Positions 11,101-19,600 of a DNA stretch of 64,000 nt are shown here, piece by piece. The notes beneath the pieces are model-generated. The model worked only from the letters and a program-made list of their open reading frames with translations, was not told the origin of the DNA and did not search any database. Every line of letters begins with the position of its first letter. Position 1 is the first letter of the stretch. The position numbers and the translations under genes were made by a program. Source of the stretch: JAHELQ01 sp965603365 (GTDB taxonomy: Bacteria; Acidobacteriota; Aminicenantia; UBA2199); NCBI GenBank assembly GCA_965603365.1, contig CBFDCR010000003.1:1-64000 (forward strand). The letters run 5' to 3'.

Positions 11101-11911
11101 CCTGTTGACGTTGGCGGCGATCTTTGGAGACGGGGACAGGCCACTCGATTTTTGTCTATTGATGTCCTCTATATCCTCACTGTTAGGGGGATTGGGGTTG
11201 ACCGCTTATGCGGCGGCAAATCTTTACATGGATGCCTTTGCCCTCAGGCATAATCGCAGCCGTTCTATCCCGGTGGAGTGGCTCAGTGTCAACTGGGATA
11301 TGTGGCGTTTGAATGATGAATATCCGCAAGATCAGGCGATGAATTCGCTGTTGACAGAGTTGTCCATGACAGCGGAAGAGGGGGTAGAGGTATTTCATCG
11401 TATTTTATCCGGGAATTCAGGTTTACAGACTGTGGTCTCCACCGGCGATCTATCTGCCCGGCTGGATCGCTGGGCAAAAATTAAACCTCCCGGAAGTAAG
11501 GAACATTCCCGCTGTAGGGCGCCGGCATCACCTCAAGCCCGTAAGGGAAGCCTGGCCTCCTATGTGGCGCCCCGCAACCAGGTGGAGGAAATTATCACCG
11601 ATGTCTTGCAGGAATACTTTGGCTATGAACAAATTGGGATTCACGACAATTTTTTTGATCTGGGCGCCACCTCGATGGACCTCATGCAAATAAACCGTAA
11701 ACTCAATGCACTGCTGGGTAGAAAGATCACCCTGACAGAATTGATGACGCATACTACCGTCAGCTCCTTTGCCGCTCACTTTGTCGAGGAAATAGTGGGC
11801 AGCGGAGCTGACAATAAGGGGACAGACAGACAAGAGGCGATAAAGAGAGGCAAGAAGAGTTTGCAGCAAAAATTTGAGAAAAGAAGGCAAAGGGAGTTAA
11901 GTGTGAGATGA
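5165..11911 (+). CDS. Hybrid loading protein: FAAL-ACP-KS-AT-KR-ACP
   Basis: A 2248-residue starter synthase. Residues 9-585 form a fatty-acyl-AMP ligase (SSGSTGDPKGV at about 179; AYGMAEASLSV; a GQNYYPHDIE stretch typical of FAAL and mycosubtilin-type AL domains) that would activate a free fatty acid. It loads the first ACP (Ser621 in GGNSSQA). The type I PKS module has KS (about 692-1118; Cys865, His1001, His1039), AT (about 1215-1515; nucleophile Ser1311 in GHSIGEY; HAFH ending at His1412, the usual malonyl-CoA signature), a structural plus catalytic KR (GGLGGIG at about 1850; SSISS and YAAAN present) and a second ACP (Ser2170). There is no DH or ER, so the unit stays a beta-hydroxyl. The KR has no LDD motif after HAAG, suggesting A-type (inference). 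Two starts are possible: 5165 (AAGGA 8 bases upstream) or M9 at 5189 (GGAAGG 9 bases upstream). It overlaps the next gene as ATGA. Confidence 0.95.
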   Translation: MMNGRCVKMNQYKNLVEMLMDRRVWSGGMTFIDSPERKYFMSYGGIYQKAASILFGLQERGLKPGDELIFQINDNRDFIGVFWACLMGKIIPVPVTEGTNDESRLKMFGIWKILNNPYLVTFKEHLERLGAYAAASGKHKLFNQMRDRAILIEDVNQIGGAAGKIFTPDASDIAYIQFSSGSTGDPKGVVLTHKNLLTNLRANIKGLGEPERGIDRYFSWMPLTHDMGLIGFHLTPMAAGWEHTLMAPRVFIRSPHYWLTEMAALQSTITVSPNFGYQYVLKHFDPAKNPDLDLSVVRIIVNGAEPISPTVCVEFSRTLAPFGLRKNAIFPAYGMAEASLSVTLAGPGEDVVAVHLDRNSLHRGERVRPADSDAGAVSLVEVGTPVQDCSIKIVDEKGDVCQDEVIGEILIKGDNVTSGYYNNPRATAEAISADGWLRTGDLGFLRRGRLVITGRAKEIIFSRGQNYYPHDIERAAEELAGIEFEKIAVSGVYSADRQSDEVICFVVFKRKPIDFLPLAAALREHIAEKIGIDVHNVIPVNKIPKTTSGKIQRYKLRVEYLEGKYDSVMREIAALENEIKEGRKSLPGGELEKIIAEIWQEALHLDGVMGDDNFFDLGGNSSQAMQVKARLQIVLGKEIDDVTMFKFPTIKTLSEYFSTGTAGAESWIRQREHLKSYCRDRGHIREKITGGGGLEIAVIGMAGRFPGARNIGEFWNNLKAGMESISFFSDEELSEGGLDRRLLENPDYVKARGMLEDLDYFDDSFFGYTPLEAEKLDPQMRVFFECAWEALEHAGYDPFKYSGLIGVYAGASPNPLWETASLMSGRGSASEQFTDTQLNDKDFMSTWLSYKLNLKGPSFIMYTACSTSLVAVDLACQGLWIGRCDMALAGGVSIWLPQKMGYLYEEGMIFSRDGHNRTFDAQASGTIFSDGIGLVLLKRLAEAVDDGDHIYAVIKGSGVNNDGDRKVGYTAPALDGQAEVIAAALEMADAAPESIGYVEAHGTATVLGDPIEIEALKMAFPTDRRGCCAVGSVKSNIGHLNAAAGIAGFIKAVLAIQHRLIPPSPHFENANRRIDFGDSPFYVNTRLQEWKNDKYPLRAGVSSFGIGGTNAHVILEEAPKVEAKPCSDIRRWKILMLSAGTERSLGQATLNLLSLLKENPGINLADAAYTLQAGRKCFRHRRMSVCLDLEEAIANLSSPDSEHVYTFSSEQEGSSVVFMFPGQGSQYVNMGLELYKTESVFRSEMERCFDILKTKIALDIKRFLYPGEEGGEHRQILHTKVAQPILFIFEYALAKLLMSWGIKPQAMIGHSIGEYVAACLAGVFPLEYAITVVALRGKLMQKVPTGAMLSVPLSEGELKPYLNLDKNLSLAAVNGPGACTVSGSRESINKLAKKLAGDEYECRYLHTSHAFHSPMMEPILDEFEEELRKITLSKPRIPYISNISGTWIKGDQAADPGYWVSHLRQTVRFSDGVKELLNLKSSIFVEVGPGNVLGTLVRKITAKQTETVRPVVSLVRHPRESVPDARYLLENLGRLWLYGLTIDWEAFYSGDFRHRMPLPTYPFERQFYGITGRRFNLTAGAAPSPSLIEKRPDISDWFYIPLWKQSPPVERRVQRRENAEKSRWLVFADENTTFVSRMLKLLQREVRDLITVKPGGAFNKESDNVYVIDPGSSDHYDSLVKEIHRQDRLPEKIIHLWGINGGGTLSETDRFDEAQAVGFYSLLYLAQALGKVNFDRHIQVTVVTDGLHDITGEEILSPEKATVLGPVITVNQECVGISCRSLDVSLPQPGHPGEEKLINQLLREFKGESTDMVVAYRNNHRWVRTFEGVKPTELAGETPHLRKNGVYLITGGLGGIGFILAKELARQVEAKLVLIGRTSLPPREEWEHRLAARRDDDPVAQKLEKVRELERSGAEVLVFGADVADRAQMESVVHLAEERLGPINGVIHAAGIVGQESFFAINELDHPECRRQFKAKIHGLLTLAAIFGDGDRPLDFCLLMSSISSLLGGLGLTAYAAANLYMDAFALRHNRSRSIPVEWLSVNWDMWRLNDEYPQDQAMNSLLTELSMTAEEGVEVFHRILSGNSGLQTVVSTGDLSARLDRWAKIKPPGSKEHSRCRAPASPQARKGSLASYVAPRNQVEEIITDVLQEYFGYEQIGIHDNFFDLGATSMDLMQINRKLNALLGRKITLTELMTHTTVSSFAAHFVEEIVGSGADNKGTDRQEAIKRGKKSLQQKFEKRRQRELSVR
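8402..8514 (+). repeat. Conserved KS tract, copy 1 (gene conversion)
   Basis: A 113-base tract encoding the end of the KS domain (from PFYVNTRLQEWKN to AHVILEE) matches 13117-13229 with a single mismatch. Flanking KS sequence of the two modules is clearly more divergent, so this tract looks homogenised. Confidence 0.85.
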
Positions 11912-14900
11912 ACGAAGCGATGAATGCTGAAAAAACAGGATTGGAAATTGCCGTTATTGGTATGGCCGGGAGGTTTCCGGGGGCCATGAATATCGATGAA
12001 TTCTGGGACAATTTAAAAAATGGAATCGAATCCATTTCCCGCTTTTCCGATGAAGAACTGGCAGAATCGGGTGTCGATCCCCAATTGATTGAGAGTCCCG
12101 ATTATGTCGGGGCCAAAGGTGTGATTGAAGGTACGGAATACTTCGATGCCGCATTTTTTGATTACTCCCCCCGGGAAGCCGGAGTTCTGGACCCCCAGAT
12201 TCGCATATTTCATGAATGTGCCTGGGAAGCGTTGGAGAGTGCCGGGTACGATCCCCATTCATATCCCGGGCCGATTGGACTGTATGCGGGCGCCAATTCC
12301 CATCCCTATTGGGAAGCCGCATCGTCATTGACACTCCTCACATCGGGCAAACCTTCGGAACAATTTGCTGCCCTCCACCTGTATGAAAAAGAGTTTTTGA
12401 CCACCCGAATTTCATATAAACTAAATTTGAAAGGACCGAGTTTTTCGCTATTCACCGCCTGTTCAACGTCGCTGGTGGCCATTCATCTGGCCGGCAACGG
12501 CATATTGAGTGGGGAGTGTGATATGGCACTGGCTGGTGGCGTCTCTATCTGGGTGCCCCACAAGGTCGGTTATCTTTATGAAGAGGGGATGATCCTTTCG
12601 GCAGACGGCCATAACCGCACCTTTGATGAAAAGGCTAGCGGATCGGTTTTCGGCGATGGAGCGGGTGTCGTGGTGTTGAAGCGGCTTGAAGATGCGTGGG
12701 GGGACGGCGATACCATCCATGCCGTTATTAAGGGCTCTGCCATCAACAACGATGGCAACCGGAAGTTGGGCTATACCGCCCCCAGTGTGGAGGGGCAGGC
12801 AGATGTCATCCGAACGGCACTGCAAATGGCGGAGGTGGAACCTGAATCCATCGGCTATTTAGAACTCCACGGCACGGCAACCGACCTGGGTGATGTGATC
12901 GAGATGGAAGCCTTAAACCGGGTTTTTAATCACCATAACGGTAATAATAAAAGTGCTTTCTGCGCCATTGGGGCTGTTAAAACCAATGTGGGGCATCTCC
13001 ATTGTGCCGCCGGTGTTACCGGTTTTATAAAGAGTGTGTTGGCCTTAAAACATAGGAAGATTCCCCCCATTTTACATTTTGACAAACCCAACCGGAAGAT
13101 TGGCATCGACAACAGCCCCTTTTATGTGAACACCCGGCTGCAAGAGTGGAAAAATGATAAGTATCCCCTGCGGGCCGGGGTCAGCTCCTTCGGCATCGGC
13201 GGCACCAATGCCCACGTGATTCTTGAAGAACCGCCCCGGAGGGTGCCGTGTTTAGAGGGTAGGGAGTGGAAAATCCTGGTGCTTTCGGCAAAGACTAAAG
13301 ATTCACTCCAGGGAGCCGCGGAAAACCTGGCAAAATTCCTGGAAAACAACCCCGGCATAAATATATCGGATGCAGCCTTTACCCTGCAGGTGGGCCGCAG
13401 GCATTTTAGCTGCCGGAAGATGCTGGTGTGCGCGGATAGGGATGAGGCAGTAGAGATCCTATCGTCTCCAGGTTCAGGCAGGGCGTTTACCTTCGATCCC
13501 GGGGAGAAAAAAGCGGCGGTTATATTCATGTTTCCCGGTCAGGGGGCGCAGTATGTCAATATGGGATTGGGGTTGTACCGGCATGAAAAGGTGTTTCGCC
13601 AGCACATGGATCGCTGTTTTGATATTTTTAAATCCCAATTCGGCTGCGATCTCAAGGCGATCCTGTATCCCGGCCAGGCTGCGGCAGAGACGGCCGCTAA
13701 ACTCAAACAGACGGAAATTATTCAGCCCCTCATGTTTATTTTTGAATATGCCCTGGCAAAGCTGTTGATGAGTTGGGGAATACATCCGGAGGTGATGATC
13801 GGTTACAGCTTCGGCGAATACACGGCCGCCTGTTTGGCCGGTGTGTTCTCCCTCGAAGATGCCCTCAGGTTGGTGGGGCTGCGAGGCCGGTTGATGCAGC
13901 AGATGCCGGAGGGCGCGATGTTAAGCGTGCCCCTGACGGCCGCTGAGCTAAAACCGCTGTTGAACGATCAACTGTCTATCGCCATCGACAACGGACCTTC
14001 ATGTATCGTCACCGGTACTGCCCAGGCCGTCGATGCCTTTGAGTCAGTGATGAAAGGGAAGCGATATTTATGTATCCGGGTCGGCGTTTCTCACATCAGT
14101 CATTCCGCCGCCTTAGGCCCGGTTTTGGCGGAATTTGAGAAGGAGGCGCGGAAAATAGAGTTAAAAGAACCCCGGGTTCCCTATATTTCCAATGTGACCG
14201 GCAAGGCCATCAGGCCGACAGAGGCCACCGATCCCCTCTACTGGGTAAACCATCTGAAAGATACCGTTCGCTTTGGCGCTGGCGTAAAAGAGTTATTTAG
14301 CATTCCCAACGGTCTGTTTGTAGAGGTCGGTCCTGGTCGGGACTTATGCGTATTGTTAAAAGGCCACCGGGATTGTAAGCCGGAGCAGAAACTGGTCAGC
14401 CTGGTGCGGCATGAAAAAGAGGAGGCGCCGGATCTGTATTACCTGTTAAATCGCATCGGTCATTTATGGCTTTACGGTGTGGATATCGATTGGCGGGGTT
14501 TTTATGGCGATGAAGAGAGGTGTCGTATCCCGCTGCCCACTTACAGTTTTGAGCGGCACTATTTTGCCATTAAAGATATTCCCTTAAAGGTCGATAAAGA
14601 GCGGGCGCTGGAAGCGCCCTTAAGGAAAAAAGCCGATGTCGGCGACTGGTTTTATATACCGGTGTGGAAGCGCGCCAGGATATCCCGGCATGTCGAAGTT
14701 TTTACTGAGTCAGGCCCGATGAAGCTGCTGCTCTTTATGGATGATGGGGGCCTGGGAGATAAAATCGCGGTAAGGTTAAGGCAGCAGGGGGCCCGGGTAG
14801 TGCTCGTATATACGGGAAAAACATTTAGCCGGTTGGCGGCAGATAAATACACCGTTAACCCGGTAGAGACCGATGATTACGAGGCACTGCTCAAGGAGTT

Positions 14901-16602
14901 AACTGGCCCCGGCAGCTTCGGCCTGCCGTGTACCGTTCTTCACCTATGGAATGTCGGCCCGGTCAACGGGCAGCCATCCGGAGTGGAATGGGCCCGGGAA
15001 GCACAGGATAAGGGCTTTTTTAGTTTGATTGCCCTGGCCCAGGCCCTGGGTAAACAGGACCCCTCAAGGCGTTTCCAGGTCAAGGTGGCAGCCAACAATG
15101 TGCTGGATGTGGTGGGCGGCGAAGTGATATGCCCGGAGAAAGCCACCCTGTTGGGGCCGGTAAAAGTCATTCCCCAGGAATATAGGAACATCGACTGCTG
15201 CCTGATAGATATTGAACTGCCCAAACCCGGCACCGCTGGGGAGCAAGAACTGGTAGAGCGATTGGTGGAGGAGGCCAGAATTAAAATCCAGGACCCCGTA
15301 ATTGGCTACCGCAATAACCATCGCTGGTTGGAGACCTTCGAGCCGGTGGAGATGGCGAAGGCGGTGGAGTCCGTAAATACGGCAGCCGGATTGAGGGAAA
15401 GGGGCGTCTACCTGGTTACCGGGGGTGTGGGGGGAATCGGCTTAATCCTGGCCCGGTACCTGGCTGGAAGGGGGAAACCGAAGCTGATTTTAACCGGACG
15501 ATCCCATTTCCCGCCGCCGGCTGAATGGGACCACTGGTTGTCCACCCACAATGGGGAGGAGAAAACAAGCGATAGAATCCGCCAGATCCGGGAGATCGAA
15601 GCCCTGGGAGCCGAGGTGCTGGTATTGACCGCCGATGTGGCCCTTCCCGGAGAGATGCGGCAGGTGATTACACAGATAAACCGGCGTTTCGGCAAAATCA
15701 ACGGCGTCATCCATGCTGCCGGTGTGCCGGACGGTTCCATGATACTTCGGCGGACGCGGGAGATGTCGGAAGCAGTCCTGGCCCCCAAAGTAACCGGCAC
15801 GCTGGTACTTGACCGGCTCTTGAAAGATGTTGAACTGGACTTTTTTATCCTTTGCTCATCCATGGCTTCCCTTCTGCCAATGCCCGGACAGACCGCTTAT
15901 GCAGCCGCCAATGCCTTTCTCGATGCCTTTGCCGTCAGCCCCTTGTGCAGCAGCAGCAAAACGCCCATCTCCATTAACTGGGACAGGTGGCAAAATATCG
16001 GCGTTGCCGTTATTGCCGAAACACAACACAAAGAGCTGTGGGGTGAAGAGATGGCGGAGGGGATCACACCATCCGAAGGGGTGGAGGCATTCGATTGTAT
16101 CCTGTCTGACCCCTTGCCCCGGGCCGTGGTATGCCCCGTAGACTTAAAACTGGCGATTCGCCAGTACAATGCTTCCCGGGGATTGATCTTGAATGGTGCC
16201 ATCAAGGGAGACAGTGCCGACACCCGTGCCCGGACCATTCATCAGCGTCCCCAATTGAGCGTGGAGTATGTGGAACCGGGAGACGAGACCGAACAAAAGT
16301 TGAGCGAAGTCTGGCAAAATTTTCTGGGTATCGATCGGGTCGGCATCCACGACAATTTTTTTGAACTGGGCGCCACTTCCCTGGGCATCCTCCAGGTCAA
16401 TGGCCGACTAAAAAATATATTTAAGCGGGACATTCCTCCAGTCACCCTCTACTCCTATCCCACGGTTGCGCTGCTGGCAAAATTTCTAAACCGGGAAAAC
16501 GAGCAGGACTTTTTTGACCATGAACCACGTGCCCTGGCCGCCAGGGATAAAGGACAGGAGAAGAGAAAAAATCTGAGAAGTCTGCGAAGATCGGAGTTGT
16601 AA
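11908..16602 (+). CDS. Type I PKS module: KS-AT-KR-ACP
   Basis: A 1564-residue extension module. The KS (about 10-440) has Cys185 in TACSTS, His321 (in ELHGTAT, where EAHGTGT is usual) and His363, so it should be active. The AT (about 525-840) is atypical: the nucleophile motif is GYSFGEY (Ser634, Tyr in place of the usual His633), and the specificity motif is HISH (catalytic His732) instead of malonyl HAFH or methylmalonyl YASH. It may therefore use a special extender such as aminomalonyl-ACP (inference). The KR (about 1166-1360) has GGVGGIG, an HAAGVPDG stretch retaining one Asp of the B-type LDD motif, and YAAAN. The C-terminal ACP carries Ser1491. There is no DH, ER or methyltransferase. 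One 113-base part of the KS gene is nearly identical to the upstream module. The following gene starts 1 base after the stop. Confidence 0.95.
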   Translation: MNEAMNAEKTGLEIAVIGMAGRFPGAMNIDEFWDNLKNGIESISRFSDEELAESGVDPQLIESPDYVGAKGVIEGTEYFDAAFFDYSPREAGVLDPQIRIFHECAWEALESAGYDPHSYPGPIGLYAGANSHPYWEAASSLTLLTSGKPSEQFAALHLYEKEFLTTRISYKLNLKGPSFSLFTACSTSLVAIHLAGNGILSGECDMALAGGVSIWVPHKVGYLYEEGMILSADGHNRTFDEKASGSVFGDGAGVVVLKRLEDAWGDGDTIHAVIKGSAINNDGNRKLGYTAPSVEGQADVIRTALQMAEVEPESIGYLELHGTATDLGDVIEMEALNRVFNHHNGNNKSAFCAIGAVKTNVGHLHCAAGVTGFIKSVLALKHRKIPPILHFDKPNRKIGIDNSPFYVNTRLQEWKNDKYPLRAGVSSFGIGGTNAHVILEEPPRRVPCLEGREWKILVLSAKTKDSLQGAAENLAKFLENNPGINISDAAFTLQVGRRHFSCRKMLVCADRDEAVEILSSPGSGRAFTFDPGEKKAAVIFMFPGQGAQYVNMGLGLYRHEKVFRQHMDRCFDIFKSQFGCDLKAILYPGQAAAETAAKLKQTEIIQPLMFIFEYALAKLLMSWGIHPEVMIGYSFGEYTAACLAGVFSLEDALRLVGLRGRLMQQMPEGAMLSVPLTAAELKPLLNDQLSIAIDNGPSCIVTGTAQAVDAFESVMKGKRYLCIRVGVSHISHSAALGPVLAEFEKEARKIELKEPRVPYISNVTGKAIRPTEATDPLYWVNHLKDTVRFGAGVKELFSIPNGLFVEVGPGRDLCVLLKGHRDCKPEQKLVSLVRHEKEEAPDLYYLLNRIGHLWLYGVDIDWRGFYGDEERCRIPLPTYSFERHYFAIKDIPLKVDKERALEAPLRKKADVGDWFYIPVWKRARISRHVEVFTESGPMKLLLFMDDGGLGDKIAVRLRQQGARVVLVYTGKTFSRLAADKYTVNPVETDDYEALLKELTGPGSFGLPCTVLHLWNVGPVNGQPSGVEWAREAQDKGFFSLIALAQALGKQDPSRRFQVKVAANNVLDVVGGEVICPEKATLLGPVKVIPQEYRNIDCCLIDIELPKPGTAGEQELVERLVEEARIKIQDPVIGYRNNHRWLETFEPVEMAKAVESVNTAAGLRERGVYLVTGGVGGIGLILARYLAGRGKPKLILTGRSHFPPPAEWDHWLSTHNGEEKTSDRIRQIREIEALGAEVLVLTADVALPGEMRQVITQINRRFGKINGVIHAAGVPDGSMILRRTREMSEAVLAPKVTGTLVLDRLLKDVELDFFILCSSMASLLPMPGQTAYAAANAFLDAFAVSPLCSSSKTPISINWDRWQNIGVAVIAETQHKELWGEEMAEGITPSEGVEAFDCILSDPLPRAVVCPVDLKLAIRQYNASRGLILNGAIKGDSADTRARTIHQRPQLSVEYVEPGDETEQKLSEVWQNFLGIDRVGIHDNFFELGATSLGILQVNGRLKNIFKRDIPPVTLYSYPTVALLAKFLNRENEQDFFDHEPRALAARDKGQEKRKNLRSLRRSEL
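13117..13229 (+). repeat. Conserved KS tract, copy 2 (gene conversion)
   Basis: Second copy of the KS-end tract, in the following PKS module. The third module has the equivalent protein region but does not share the nucleotide identity. Confidence 0.85.
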
Positions 16603-16603
16603 A

Positions 16604-19600
16604 ATGGAAACAGGTAAAGATAAAAAGAGCGATGGACTCACCGGCCTGGAAATCGCCGTGATTGGTATGGCCGGGAGGTTCCCGGGAGCCGGAGACCTCG
16701 ATGAATTCTGGGATAACCTGATCAATGGCGTTGAATCGATCTCGTTTTTTACCCGGCAGGAACTGGCTGGCAGCGGTGTAGACCCTGAAGAATTAGACCA
16801 TCCTGACTATGTCATGGCCAAAGGCGTGCTGGAAGACCTCGAATATTTTGATGCCTCTTTTTTTGGCTACAATCCCAGGGAAGCAGAAATCATGACCCCC
16901 CAGACGCGAATTTTTCATGAATGTGCCTGGGCTGCACTGGAGGATGCCGGGTATGAACCGGATTTATATGACGGCCTGATCGGGGTGTTTGCCGGGGCTG
17001 CCCAGGACATCTATTGGGAACTCCTGGCCTTCTTGTCCGGCAAAATCCATGACTTCGGGAAGTTTGAATCCGCCCTGTTGAGTAGTAAAGATCCATTGGG
17101 TACCCGGATTGCCTATAAGTTTAATTTGAGAGGCCCCAGCTTTACCCTGTATACCGCCTGTTCGACCTCAGGGGTTGCCATTCACCAGGCCTGCCAGGCG
17201 CTTCTGGGGGGGGAATGCCATATGGCCCTGGCCGGGGGGGTATCCGTATGGTTTCCTGGGAAAACGGGCTATTTATACCAGGAGGGCATGATTATTTCCC
17301 CCGACGGCCACTGCCGGGTATTTGAGGCCGGGGCCAAAGGCTCCGTATTCGGAGATGGGGTCGGTGTCGTTATCCTGAAACCCCTTGACGATGCCCTCAA
17401 GGATCGCGATCACGTTTATGCCGTGATAAAGGGATCGGCCCTGAATAACGATGGGAGTAGAAAAGTCGGTTATACGGCTCCCAGCACTGAGGGACAGGCG
17501 GCAGTCATGCGGGCGGCCCTTCATGCTGCCGGTGTTGAGGTTGACAGTATCGGTTATATTGAAACCCACGGTACCGGTACTACTTTAGGCGATACCATTG
17601 AAGTGGAAGCGATGAAGCTGGCCTATAATGCCGATAAAAAAGGCTCTATTGGCATCGGCTCTGTAAAGAGTAATATCGGGCATTTAAATACTGCCGCCGC
17701 TATATCGGGTTTTATTAAGGCGGTGCTGTCGTTAAAGCATCGATTAATGCCTCCGACATTACACTATGAGCGGCCAAACCCCGGGATTGATTTTGACCAT
17801 AGCCCCTTCTTTGTGGTGACAAAACCCATTGAGTGGCGAAATAATGGCTATCCCAGGCGGGCCGGGGTGAGTGCCTTTGGCCTGGGGGGAACGAATTTTC
17901 ATGCCATCCTGGAAGAATCACCCGGTCTGGCCGGTTCCGATAGAGGCAGGAAATGGCATCTGATGGTATTATCGGCGCGGACAGCTTCTGCCCTGGAAAA
18001 GCTTACGGAAAATCTGGCGAAATATTTAGATAAAAATCCCGAAATAAATCCTGGGGATGTCTGTTTTACGCTTCAAGTGGGGCGAAAAACCTTTAAACAT
18101 CGGCGGATGCTGGTCTCCTCAGGGGCTGCGGCTGCCGTCGACGCCTTATCGTCCCCCGGTAATATCTCGTCCGTCGATGGGGGCAAGGTGTATACCGCGG
18201 CGGCGGAAAAGAAGAAGAGACCGGTGGTGTTTATGTTTGCCGGTGTGGGTGCCCAGTATGTGAATATGGGCCGCGATCTTTATGAAGAAGAGCCGGTATT
18301 TAGACAGCAGATGGATCGGTGCTTCGATATATTAAAATCATTGCTGGGGCGTGATGTCAGGAAGATTCTCTACCCGGAAAATCCGGACAGCGGGGATCAG
18401 ACGATCCAGCAGCCTGAAATCTCTCAACCGCTGATTTTTTCCATTGAGTATGCATTGGCCAGGTTGGTGATGGGTTGGGGGATTTTTCCCCAGACCATGA
18501 TCGGCTACAGTTTGGGCGAATATACAGCCGCGTGTGTGGCCGGGGTATTTTCCCTGGAAGATGCCTTAAAATTGGTGGTGACCCGGGCCGATTTGATCCG
18601 GCAAACACCGCTGGGAGCCATGTTGAGTGTGCCGCTGCCGGTAAAAGAGTTGAGGCCGATGCTGGACGAGGCGGATGGGGTATCCATTGCCATCGATAAT
18701 GGGGCTGCCGCGGTTGTGGCCGGTACGGCTGCCGCAGTCGATGCCTTTGAAAGGAAGATGAAGAACCGGAAATACATGTGCATGCGGGTCGATAATACGC
18801 GGGCCTTGCACTCTAAGGAGATGGAGCCTATTTTGGAGGCTTTTAGGCAGCAGGTGTCCCGGCTGGCGTTGAAAGAGCCGCGGATTCCATACGTATCCAA
18901 TGTGACCGGGAAAAGGGTCAATGGCAATGATGTCAGCCAGGCCGAATACTGGGCCAGACATCTCAGAGAGACGGTTCAATTTGCCTCAGGCCTGGAGGAA
19001 TTGTCGGCGGAGCCCAATTCGATATTTGTGGAGATAGGACCGGGACGTGATCTGAGTGCGTTGGTGAGACGATACATCGAGAATCATTCGGCCGAACCGG
19101 ACAACCCGGGGCAGCGGGTAATCAATTTGTTGAGGCATCCCCAACAGGCTGTGCCGGATGCGGCTTACCTGTTGGGCCGGATCGGTCGATTGTGGCTCTG
19201 GGGGGTCGATATCGATTGGGGTGGATTTTATGGTAACGAAAAGAGAAGACGGATATCCCTCCCAACCTATCCCTTTGAGGGGGAGCGATATTGGATTGAG
19301 GGTAATCCCTTTAGCGACCGGAATGAGATGTCCCGTCCCCAGACCCAGATCAAGAAAAAGAGCAGCCTGTCCGATTGGTTTTATCTTCCCCTGTGGAAAC
19401 AGGTGCCTTCGCTTCCGGTCGAAGGCGACGGTATGGAATCGGAAACTCACTCCCCCTGGTTGGTCCTGTTAGACTCGCAGGGGATCGGGGATAGAATGGC
19501 GGCGCGTTTAAAGGCGCGGCACCAGGATGTGGTGATGGTCAAGATGGGGAACGGTTTTGCCGTGGAGAGAGGGGGCCTCTATACGGTGAATCCCCAAAAT

